A stretch of 64,000 bases of DNA from Breviolum minutum Mf 1.05b.01 (taxonomy: Eukaryota; Sar; Dinophyceae; Suessiales; Symbiodiniaceae), in NCBI GenBank assembly GCA_000507305.1, contig DF239532.1:124001-188000 (forward strand), in the 5' to 3' direction. The translations under genes were made by a program, and so were the position numbers. Positions 1-11,700 of this stretch are shown here, in pieces (positions within the stretch are counted from its first letter, which is position 1; the number at the start of each line of letters is the position of its first letter). A model generated the notes under the pieces. It ran no database searches, was not told where the DNA came from, and saw only the letters and a program-made list of their open reading frames with translations.

Positions 1-57
1 AATGAGAGGGCCAGTGTCTTCCACGCATTGCTCGAGAGCGATCTCTGGAAGCAATGA
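1..57 (+). CDS. possible C-terminal exon, gene entering from the left
   Basis: Frame 1 is open from the window edge to a TGA at 55-57 and encodes 18 residues ending ESDLWKQ. The composition (charged and aromatic residues, no low complexity) and the codons look like the exons proven elsewhere in the window. It would be the tail of a gene whose body lies to the left. The product is unknown, and the piece is short enough to be chance. Confidence 0.22.
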   Translation, partial: NERASVFHALLESDLWKQ

Positions 58-1410
58 AACATCAAGTTGAAGCCATCCAAATTCAGCAAGAATCCATGCA
101 AATGCCAAAAAATACATTGGATAGATAGGTCTGGAGCATTGATATTGAACTCCTGTTTGTGGCTTTCTCGGCGGGTGGTATTTAGAGTCGCAAAGCCACA
201 TCCAAAGGTGATGTGGCTGCAACGATCTCAAGCTTCAATCTGGAGACGTAGCCACGGGATGTATCTAGACCCTGCAGCTTCTCGTTCTTCAGAAGGACGC
301 TTCAGGTACTGCGGAGGCTTACTCAGCATTGCAGGCATTGACATGTCAACCTGACATTTCTTGCTCGCAAAGCGTTGTCGCAAATGTTCCCAGGTGCATC
401 CGTTGAAGCAAAAGGGCAGCCTGTTCGTGCTACTTTCCTTTTTGACCTGACCTTCGATCATGGTCTCTGCAGCTGAGTTCAAACATGCAGATCTTGGATC
501 CATATGGATCCATACCTTCTCTGTCGGACAGAAGCTTTCCCTGCAGCAATTCTGCTCTTCAGCCCTCCGGCCTTGTTCCAGCTCTCGTGTACTGCACCAT
601 CATGGCAGCACCAAGTAGCTCGGTGAATTGGAAGATTTTCGACAATTATCAACGAGCTGCGTTGGTGAAACATGGTCAGACACACAAACACCTAACCTGC
701 AGACAGTACCCTGCCAAAGCATCTTATCGCTCTGACTCTTGCTAGAAGTCATCCTCTCTCACTGAGGTAAAGGGGCATGCAGATACAAGACATATGCACT
801 TGATAAGTCACCAAGACTCACCTTCTCCCAAGCGAAGAATATCATTGCTGATCACTTGTACACATCACAAAAGTACTTCCGACATATTTCTGACAGTCCC
901 ACAAGCTTTGGAGCGCAGGTCTTGAGAAGCGTCTTTCCGCTACAGCAGCCACTTGGGTTGCACAGACAGGCATCTGCCAGGTATATACAGTATAGCTCAA
1001 AGACATTCAAAGACATACCGGGCCAACCCTGATTGGAAAATGATAATGTCTGAACACCTATGAGGCAAAGCGAACTTGCCATATGCATATATGTATATAA
1101 TATTCTGCATGCAAACACGTCAGTGATGCCAGGTCTTGACTTTGCTTGTGCAGATGTATTTTTGAAAAGTATTTTTAAACACAAAATTATCACTCGACAT
1201 CTATATAGATTCGGGATGTTGTGACGGATCGGAGCCACAACTCTGTGCCTTCAAGATGTGTTTGCAATCGTACCATCCATGAAAGGTCATCGTTCGCCAG
1301 AGCATCTAGACATGTTTTGCCTTTCGCCATTTCCATGCCGAACAAATAGTAGCAGCAGCCGTACCGGAATCTAGTTTTGTCAATGTTTCGTCGAGTATAT
1401 TCAAGTATAG
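58..1410. other. non-coding stretch, no gene resolved
   Basis: AT-rich DNA with no recognisable protein. A segment at about 893-979 has an acceptor-like CAG before it and a GT after it and is open in two frames, but neither frame is clearly protein-like. A minus-strand open frame at 479-691 contains a Trp-Cys-Cys triplet by coincidence (see rejected items). Confidence 0.4.
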
Positions 1411-1569
1411 TGCATCGCTGATTTTGCATCCGTCACTGAAGTGGCGGTGGACTGTTCTTGCTCTGAGGATGACTCCATCAATCAGTCTCCTGTCTGCATG
1501 CTGGGCGAACATGCCCACGGTATGCCCGGTGCTGTCAAGAGGGCCTATATAGCTTCAAAACACCATTAA
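1411..1569 (+). CDS. candidate terminal exon, acidic/Cys-containing, unknown
   Basis: A 52-codon frame without Met runs from just after a TAG at 1408-1410 to a TAA at 1567-1569. It reads FASVTEVAVDCSCSEDD and then SPVCMLGEHAHGMPG. Codons ending in G or C are common, as in the proven exons. A second frame over the same bases (ending RGPI) is also open, so the reading frame is not certain. The product is not recognised. It could be the end of a gene lying upstream of MQO. Confidence 0.25.
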   Translation, partial: CIADFASVTEVAVDCSCSEDDSINQSPVCMLGEHAHGMPGAVKRAYIASKHH

Positions 1570-2648
1570 AGGGATATCAATGGACTCGCTAGTGCTAGCT
1601 GTTGGATTCCTAGATGAAACCGATCACTATGGTGTGTAACATTGTGGAAATTGTGTGCGCCAACTGGTGGATTGGATCTCTGGCCTCTATGGATCGCTGT
1701 CTCTCTCTTGGCAGCATGCAGCTCCGGACCATTTGGTATGTAGAAAACAAGACCAAAAGTGGATATGATTCTGATACTATGATACGATCTATTGGTCCCA
1801 TATGTATTTTTTGGCCCATGCAAACACAATCATGCACCCCCTGGTTTTCACCGCATGTGATTTACACTGATACACATTTACATACATTTACTGTGCATAG
1901 ATCATTTCAGATCCATTTGAATGCACGGAGCAGTGAGCAAATTCCCGCCAATTTAGATTGTGCAAAAGTTTATACTATCAGATTCTCAGGTTATATCAGT
2001 ATCTGTTCTAACACGCCAATATCCACCAGCCAGTCTAATGGAATGTAACAAGGGTTTGAACACTGCTATTTTGTCAGGTGGAGGAAAACTTTATATACAA
2101 ACTGCAAGTACAGTCTATATATGATATGGTGCATCTGAATCAGATGCATCGGTGTGCTTTGATAAGTTGTGCGCTGATATACTGCAATGTCGAGTATTGA
2201 TATGAATCATGAAAGCATCTCAGATTCACTTCCAGAGACGTCCATGGACTTTGTCCCGTAGGCAGCGTATTGTGAAAGCTTCAAGCCATTTGGACAATTT
2301 GGAATACACATTAACAAAGACTCAAAGACATTAACGTACACTCACAGTGGTGCCTTTTCATCGGAGCTACTATCTCCACCTCAGCTTGTAGATGCGTGCA
2401 TCAAAACATTGTGTTTCTAGTTGTAGCAATCCCACGCAATACCCGTGCCATTAGTTGCATACACCCTCCTGCACCTGAATCTAGGAACATGCCTACTGTT
2501 TAACTAGCTCCAGCACCTTGCATATAGTCTAGGATATACATTCGTACATAATGTGTATATAGACGGACATAGGAACGGACGGACGCGAGTTTGCAGCAGC
2601 TTGGCGGACCTGATTTCAAGGCTGGGAGGAAGCTTCAAGGGTAGCTCA
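1570..2648. other. intergenic, likely 5' flank of MQO
   Basis: No supported exon was seen. Dinoflagellate genes usually lack a TATA box, and I see no convincing promoter. No relict of the trans-spliced leader was recognised before the proposed MQO start. The strand-matched frame leading into 2649 is open back to about 2553, so the true start could be slightly upstream. Confidence 0.35.
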
Positions 2649-2715
2649 ATGCGTGTGGCGAAGCCCAAGACGAGTCCAGGATCGGCGGATCGGGGTTATG
2701 CCGCGGGATTCTTGG
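2649..2715 (+). CDS. mqo: proposed MQO first exon with short leader
   Basis: An ATG at 2649 opens [12 protein letters not shown] followed by [11 protein letters not shown]. The leader is rich in Arg, Lys, Ser and Ala with almost no acidic residues, as expected for a mitochondrial targeting peptide. If the exon ends at 2715 with a GA donor, or at 2694 with a GT donor, its last base completes a Gly codon with exon A (3104). The phase therefore fits. The frame is open about 95 bases further upstream with no other ATG. The link to MQO is an inference from phase and position. Confidence 0.5.
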
Positions 2716-5700
2716 GACTTTTGATGTCACCTTTGACCTTCCTTGGTCTCTTCAAGACACGTGCAGTCTGCAAACTATCCCCAGAAACCTGTGCTGGTCC
2801 TTGCTAAATTCTAGCGAGCTAAAAATAGGCTGGTACAAAAGAGAATTCCATATACTTCCAGTTAGGCTCAAGCCAGAACTGCACCCAGGCAATCTAGGCT
2901 GCAAGGGAACAGATGCAGCGACTTCTTGTATGTGTATTACTGTACATAAATATACACAGGCAATAAAGGCGATAGCTATAGACTTGCTGATGCATTCCGA
3001 TTCATCCGCATTTCATGTTTGGATCTTTGTGGGATCTTGTGAGTTTACCTATAAGAATGGCTTTCCAAATTTGGCGATGTTGAAAATTACTCAGCTCATG
3101 CAGGATGTTTCTCAGCGATTTGTGGAGGGGCTCCACCAAAGGAGCGTGAGGTGGATGTGATTCTCATTGGTGCGGGAGTTATGAGTGCGACCGTTCCTTG
3201 GCTTGATGATGTGCAGTTTGCCAGCAAGACTAATGGCATGAAGGGCATGGAACCGACAGAAGGACATTTCTTTTGAGATTTTGGGGTTTGGAAGCATGCA
3301 AGATCCTTCAAGGATATTCAATGTCCAGGTAGTTGATGGAAGACGCCTGTCTTAAACCGTCTCAAACAATGCTCGTCTCTTTGGTGCATGCAAAATCATG
3401 GAAAGAAAAAGCAGGGAACTTGACATCCTGAAGAGTCGGTCAGAGTTTCCGGCCCAACAGAATTGTCGAAGTCGAAGTGTGTCGAGGTTGGGCTCATGTT
3501 GAAGGAGTGCAATGCCCGGCTTGCGAGTGTTTGCTCCTGTGACAGGTTTTTGCTGCTACTAGTACGTACAAAATGATGTTCATGTCAGCATGTCTAACAA
3601 CAGTCCATCATGATCTAACATGTTGGTCAACGTGCCTGGGACACATTATTCTCATTGATATCGTTTGAACTCGATTACATTGATGGTGTTATGCATGTGG
3701 AAGATGCTTGTATTTGATGACAAACCCATGTTGAGCTTTTTGGAGGAGTTGGAGCCCAACTGGAAGATGATGATGTTCGAGCGCTTAGGCGCCCCAGGTG
3801 AGGAGAGCTCCAACGGCTTCAACAACGCAGGTGCCTGGAAATAGACCATTGAATTTGAATGCTTGTGCTGTTCATATCAGTCCCTGATACGTCACGGATA
3901 ACCAGGTAAATCATATTGGTTGATGAATCAGGGTTAGCATGATTACAAAAACGAAGTGTTCCAACACATGACGAAGCAGTATCCTTTTTGCAGCTGCTGG
4001 GTGGGAGGGGTTGCTGGAGCTGTGTATGTGTCAGGCACAGGGCATGCAGGCTTCATGGAGTCACGATCTCAGATTCACGATGGCCTTGCTCTCCAATTGC
4101 ACAGAGACAGTTTGCGAGGCCAAACTACACCAAGGAGGTGAAGAACGCAGATGGCACCCTCAAAACAGTGACCACCGATAAGGTTGAGCACCTCGGCTGA
4201 GAGCCCAAGATTCAAGAACATTCAGTGTCAAGCTACCTTTGAATTGTGGAGTACTTTCAATCATTGTGACAAGCACAAGGCTGCAGATATCGGAACAAAA
4301 ACTGCCAAGAGAAAATGGTACCCCATGCCATGCCAACGAAATGTGAAAGCTACGGGATGGTCTTGCATTTTGCATCGTCCAACGTCTTGTTGAACAGATC
4401 ATTCTATGGCACCCATGCTCCATCAGATTGCTTATAAACCTACCAGGGCAATCTCCAGATGTTGATTCCTATAACGGAAATCTCCTTCTTTGAGACCCAG
4501 CTGCAGGCATGTTTGCGAGCAGTTCTTGTCCAGTCGGCAATATTGGGAGTACTTGACCAAGACTGGCAAGCTGCCGAAACCAGACACTTGGCTGGATTTT
4601 AGATGCTTTCATGATGCAGGGCAACGTGTGTGAAAATTGTGCACATGAGCAGGGAAAGCAGTGTGTGGGAAACTGCCAATTTCACTCGGCAGACTTGCTA
4701 ATTGCACTGCATGTTGCAAAAGAATGCAAAAGATTCAAAAGATGGAACATGGTTTCAACTGGCTTCACAAGTAATTACTCTATCAGTCATACTTCCGATT
4801 TGAGTGAATCTTGAACTCTGGTGATGGTGCAGGATTCCTGGATCCACCAGACCAACCACATCGCTCTCGGTGTTGGCAAGGCAGTCTCTCTCGACCTCTG
4901 TATCTAAGCACATCAAAATGCATGGCTGTATTTGTCTTTGCTGTAAGTTATAAGTTGATTGTCATGTGGTCTTGCTGCAATACATCCTTTAGTCGTTCTC
5001 AGCATATGCACAATACATGCCCCAAGCTGCCTGGCAGTATCCACCGTAGCATTCAGAACTTTAACGCCTTGGGCATGGCAGTCAGCAGTTGCAGGACCAA
5101 GTTGAATTCATCAAGAAACGCTATGAAGCCATGAAGGCACGCACCTGGAAACATCGTTTTGCTCCAGAAATCTCCAGAATGCTCCAAAAAAGATTGTGTG
5201 ACATGTTCCTGCAGTGAATACCTTCGGGGGTTCCATAACTAGTGTAACTAGTACAATCTTCTTGCAAGATGGAGCTATGGAAAGCTAAACCTTGGCAGTT
5301 TGCGACTGGATGCATGCTTTCGCAGACATTTATAATTATTACCGACACACACACACACAATTGCAGGCTTGCAATACTAATATGACCCTTACGTATTTTG
5401 AGAGTGTACATTCACAATCGTCTGACCTTCTTGCATACACTACCCGGCATATCTTCATACTTTGAAAGTGGAATCACTCTGGCTTTGCTTGCTGCACGTC
5501 CTAGTGCGGGCCACAACCAATGCCGTCTGCAGTGATTCGTGAGAGAATGCCAGGATCACCCCCTCTTCTCCTCAATGGAGATCTGCATGCCGGAGGACTT
5601 GTCATGGCCATGGCTTGAAGGGCACGTGTGTGAGGGTGTGAGAGTGTGTGAGGGTGTGAGAGGTGTGATGTCCCTTGACCATTGTGCATGTGTTGCTTCG

Positions 5701-8700
5701 GACAGCTTCCGTGAAGCTTTCAATGGGTTTCTTACTCATCCAGATGCAACAGGTACCACATGTTCAACCTAGATGCAGCTTAACAGGGTCTGCAGATGAG
5801 TGATTCACCCTTGCAGTATATAATTTTAGCAGTTTAGCATTGAGCATAGACTGCAGACACGCAAATTGCGAAGATAAAGCATTCCCACATCCTTGACCTC
5901 AATGCTTCTTTGAGCAAGTCAGGTAGTACCAAAGATGTCCGAATTTGTTTGTTTCTGAGTTGTCCGCTTTCAACGCAACTCATCTCGCGGAGGAGAAGGA
6001 GAAGGCCAAGGCCTGGGCGCCTTTGATCATGAAAGGTGCCAGCCGGGGTAACGCGACGTCACGATCTGCCATGCCCCTGTTCACTTGAACTTGTTTGCAA
6101 CGAGGGAGGCGCCGCTTTCCTTGTGTTTTCGTGGCCTGTATTTGTAGGCCGTGATCCCAACGAGCCGATTTGCATGACCAAAGTCTCCCATGGCTTCTTG
6201 GCAATGCTAGCTGGAGGGATGATGGTGTTGAACCAATTCATTCAGTGCTAAACAGGAAGCTTTTGCTCTCCAAGGCTTTCTGCTTGCTTTTTTGAGTTTT
6301 GAGGCACTGATGTGGACTATGGAGCTCTGACCAAAGCAAAGATCACAGCCTTTCAGGAGCTAGGAGGCGCACGAGGGCAATCAATTTTTTCAAGATAGTA
6401 TCAGAACGCCTGTAAACCTAGAATTGAACTGGCACTTGCCATCCTAAATGAACACAAAAAGAAAATAAAAGAAACAACTGAGGTCACTGAAGTTGTTTTC
6501 GGTCTTCTTTTCTGGTGTGGCGTTTCTTTGAATTGTCGCTCAGTAATTCCTGACCAGGTGACCTTCGTCTTCACACCGAGGTTACAGACGTCAAGAAGGC
6601 ACCTCCGACCGAAGAATCATGGCAGTGCATTGCTGCATAGCTTCTGGGTTTGAACTCATTATTCGACCATATCAAGCAGATCCAAACAAAGCTTTTGTTG
6701 CACCATATGGATGAAATGTCTAAGCTGCAAGGGGATGGGAGGTGAGAGCCCTGTACTAGGTCTGTTGTGTGCCACTCAAATTTGATGGAACTGGGTTGCT
6801 CGACATGTGTTAAAATTACAGTATAGTTACGAAAGCCATTGACATCTATACTCTATACAGGTATATTATAAATTTATGGACAGGATGCTGTAGGATAGAT
6901 CGCAGGAAAGAATTGTTCAACAGAGGCAGCAGCAATGTTACATTTTTTCAAACTATTTCTCTACTTGAATCTATCTATCTATCTACCTACATATCCTTCA
7001 CTAGAGCTACTGCTGGCTGCTACTACTACCATTACTAGTAGCTGCTGCTGCTGCTGATACTACTAAGCCAATTGGACTGCTCGTACCATTGCCAAGCACC
7101 TCACCATTCAAAGTGGTAGGTAAACCTGTCATGCGAACCCTGAAACTAACACTTGTCTTGTGAGTACATATCCTATGTATATACAATACGTATGTGCTTG
7201 CATTCTTATTTGCACATGTAAATAGTTTGGTATTTGTGATTGTAAACTTGTATATAGTCTAGTTGTTTCTGTATATATGTAAAGACGCTTTTGAATTGTA
7301 AAAAGTTGTATATTTGTATACATGTTTATTCATTATGTGAAGTTATATGTATGTATTTATTTTGAGCAGTGTTTTCCTAGTCAAACGTATACGAACAAAT
7401 ACACACGTTTTATTTTGGCCATGTAAATCTGTAATCTGTATTTGAATTTGTGTATATATATATATAGATATATTTATATATATAGATATCACATAGACTT
7501 CTGTTTGTAGATGTATTTATCATGATTTATCATGCATATATATACTTCTTGGGTGTGTGCATTCTGTCGAAATGCCAACTGCATTTTCTCTCGTGCGTGT
7601 TTGATTGTTTAGAATGTCTTTGCACTTCCTGTGCCAGGGTAAAGATGGAAAGTGGGTCGTCACCACCAAAGTCAACGGTGCTGGATCAGGAACATAGGGC
7701 ATGTGCGGGAAGATCCAACCGAACAATCGTTGGAACAAGATGTTTCCAAAACCAAAGACACTGTTTGGGTAATTTCAAAATCAGTTGGCTTGCATTGTCT
7801 GACTATGATTCTGCGAACTTATTTGAAATACAGGTATTCGTTACGTGATGTTTGTTGATGGCAGACTCCACGATCCGAAGATAAGATTGAAAGAGCCCTT
7901 CTGTCCGTACAAAGAGATGAAAATTCGATTGATTTGCCCCAAAGTACTGTACAGCTAAGAAACCAATTCTTGCAGGCTGGGCATACAACAAGGCCAAGTT
8001 TGTCTTTGTCGGTGCTGGAGGCTTGATGAAATATCGTTGGTGTCCGCAGAAACTCTTTGACTGACAAGCCTTGCTCGCAAATCCACCCGGACTATCCGTG
8101 AGTCATGTTTGGCATTCTTGAATCTGACAGTATTAATATTTTTGAAATGAAAGATGTGTGAGGTTTAACAGCTTGAATATGATGTTGCACAAGATGTGAT
8201 GCCAAAGTGCTTCATTTTGTAAACATCATCTTCAATCTTCCATTGCAATAGAAATTCAGACAGATTCGGACACATTCGAATCTGGTAGTCTCATTGGGAT
8301 GCAAGATAGACTATACCGTCCATTCTTTGCTGCTGGCAAATGAATGTCGCGCTGGGACCCCGGCAAGTATAACTGCTTTACATATATTGTGTAATGGAGT
8401 AAGGACCAAGGAGAGGGCTTCTAAATGTGATCATTCTGAGTCCTTGGGGCCACTTGCTTGTAAAGACCATTTCTCAGTCTGCTGCCTTGCAGGCTGGGCA
8501 TTGTTAATGCTCCAGAAAGCCGGGATTCCAGAGGTGAACGGCCTCTCGGCAACATGATCCTGGGCATCAGGGTTCTTTCAAAAAACACAAGATTTCTAGC
8601 CCTTTTTAAGCGTTGATGATCCAGGAATCGTGTATGGTGGCAACATAAGACAGTGCAGCATTCTAAAGTTTGGCTGAAGTTCTTTTGGGTCCTATTTTGG

Positions 8701-11700
8701 GACCAACCTATACCATGAAATCATGTCAAGCATTCCATGTGCTCTATCAAAATGGACAGCAGCACAGTGAAGGAAAAACTGAAGGTCAACAAGTCAACAT
8801 GCCTTTATTCTGCTATTGCTATTGAGAACAGCATATCAGCAACTTCTTTGTGCAACTTGCACTACCTGTGACGTTTATTTTCCATGCTTCCTGTCTCCAG
8901 TCCACTGAGTAGGCGTCCAATGGCTTTCATGGATGCGACAGAAAATGCTTTTCCAATTGCACGTCTCTTCCTTTCTTGGAACCCTTCCATTGTACTCCGT
9001 CACATTATGTACTGGAATGTCATGTGATGCACTCTAATGCGATGCAATGTACGTATATGGTGTAGTGTAACGTAACGCAACGTAGTGAATTGTAATGCAA
9101 GGCAATGCAATGCAATGCAATGTATAAATTGATACGGTACATGTATGAAATGTAGTGCATTGTAGTGCCATGAGTGCAACGTAAACGCAATCAATTTAAT
9201 GTTACTAATGTAGCTAATGTAATTAATTGTTTTTAGTGAATTTAATGTAATTACTGTAAATATACTTAATGTAATTATTGTAATTTATGTAATTTAATGT
9301 AATTTGGTGTGGCGTAATGTTCTCCAATGTAGTGTAGTGTTACGTCATAACGCAACGCAATGAATTGTAGTGCAAGGCAAGGTAATCTAATGTAATGTAA
9401 AAATAGATAGATGGGTAGATGGTGAATTTCAATATGTGTATATATATATATGTAACATGTACATACATGTTCGACGCATATAAATGATAGGGCATTGGTT
9501 TAGGACAGGGGTGGAGCTTGACTAGCAAGACATGTGGTCGTGAAAGCTTGAAGATTCAATTTGAGTTCTGGATGCCCCAAGGCTACATGGCCTTGCCCGT
9601 GACGGGCGATTGGGCCATTTGCCAGAATCCAGAGGCAGGTGCAAATGCAGTGTGTTCTCAAAGATGTCTTTCAAGCTGAAGAAACGAAACTTTGGGAGAG
9701 GTAAGAAACACATTAGACAACACAAAACAAACCCATCATTTGAAGACTTTTGACAAGAGGAAGAAAGCTATAGAAAGCTATTTGCGAGGTTGTCTGTCAG
9801 CATCGAGTGAAAGTCTACGCTCCTGGAGCACCTGGAGCACCACCAATGTCTATGCCCCACTTGGACTACCGCACCATCGGTGGCAAGGAGCGTTTGGGAG
9901 ACGGAGATGACTAGGGTGACCTTCAAGACGCAAGACTTTCGAACATTTTTGAGCCTTGGGAGACTGTTGAGAAATGATTGAGAAATCTTATGCCAATTCA
10001 CATTACTTTGAATTTTGCATCGCATCTCATCAAGTCCTCATTTTTCATCCTCTTCGAAACTCAATCTTAAACATGGTTTTCTTCTATATCATAGCAGTCT
10101 ATTCTCAACATCAGCATATCGACATCAACGCTTCTTGGCACTTCAGGAGGTGCTGCTATTTGGACCCTTCGGTTCCATGACCATGAAGTTCTTGAGGTGC
10201 GGCCAGCACGATGATACCGTTTAGTTCAGATTAGCTTCCAAACGTCTTGGGTTCAAAATGATTCAGCTTGGATTGAACCGCAAATAGCCGGCCGAAGTCT
10301 TCGTGATGAGGTACGGTTCCGTCACAGATGCCTTCAAGGCTTTGAAGCCACACAACATCCTTCCAACTGCTGGAGCACTGCTACTTGGCTTAAACAGCTC
10401 AAGCTCATGGAGCTATACTAGCTATACTGTAGACTGCACGATTTTGATGATTTCGCACTGTTACTAATTGGGTACAGTCTCCAGACTGCTATCAGTACAC
10501 ATCCTTTTGGAGTGTAGTCGAAGAAGAGTTTAAGACTTCTACTAAGCTAAGGAAAAGCATGAAAAATACAGCCAAGATCATGCCAGACAGATTTGTTTTT
10601 CCTGGACAACTTGGACAGTGACAAACTCAAGGTCCAGGAACCTCAGCTTGGCTGTTATGCTCATGAAGGAGATCGGGAAGCATGCCGGCTGCTATGTTGA
10701 GCATGGTCGGCTTATAGAATCTGGGCCACCAGACAATGTAGTCGGATCTAATTGGCAAGGCTAGTCGGTATATATAATTTGCTCTCAATCATATGCTCTT
10801 AAATCGACCTGAATCAGCTACCCAGAGAGGCTCTCGCGAAGAAAGGGAACATGTGCGATCCATGCGCTAGGATGTCTTCAAGTCCGCCATGGGAAAGCTT
10901 CATGACATCAGGCGGACTTCGGGGAACAAATGCAGTAGGGTGAATAAGCGTTCAGCTTTAGTTTTGAATGCATTCAATGATGCTCACGGGGCTTTCAGCC
11001 GGATGAACGGATGCACATATTGATTCTCTTCATATTTTCCCACGTTTCTCACTCTCCATCTCAAAACCAGTGGGCTCCGCACGCACCTGGGGATGCTGTG
11101 CACTGAAGGGAAGATTTTGCCAGCATGCTTTGAGGACTTAGCTAGCACTGGTATTCTGTGTAGGCAGCAATGACTCTCGTCATTTGCTGGTCGTTTTGGA
11201 TCAGAGAAGCCGGCGCAGCGGCGCAGGCACTACTACCCTGAGGCGGACCCAGATGACTGGGTCTTCATCCCAGCAGGTCCGCAAGCATCTTCGGAGCAAC
11301 TGCTTTGCCTTTTGTCATTCCTTGTTTTGACAGGCCTTTCCCTAACCAAGCCAGTGTTCTGTCGAGAAACTGACCAAGTTCGTGTTGTCGCTGTAGCATC
11401 TGCCGCAGCAGGTGTTCGTGCACAGATCATCAAGAAGGCAAAGACATGTATTGTAACATAGTGATTGGTTGGTGGGAGGACATAGATGGAAATGGCAAAA
11501 AGCTGGGACTGCAAGTTAGACTGCCACTGCAGGGTCTTTGCTCGAATGGTGAAATGTTTGTCCTTGCCCAACTACCCTCCTTTCTGCCATATCGAGCAAA
11601 AAAGAATCAAACAGATGCAAAAAATATACAAATACTGCAATATTGTACCGTATTCAATTATATCTGCCACAAACCTCAACCTCAGCAGATCCTTTACAGG

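Noticed and set aside
479..691. Minus-strand Trp-Cys-Cys peptide
   Set aside because: No EGWS or Lys pair before it and no Gly-Cys after it, so it does not fit the module.
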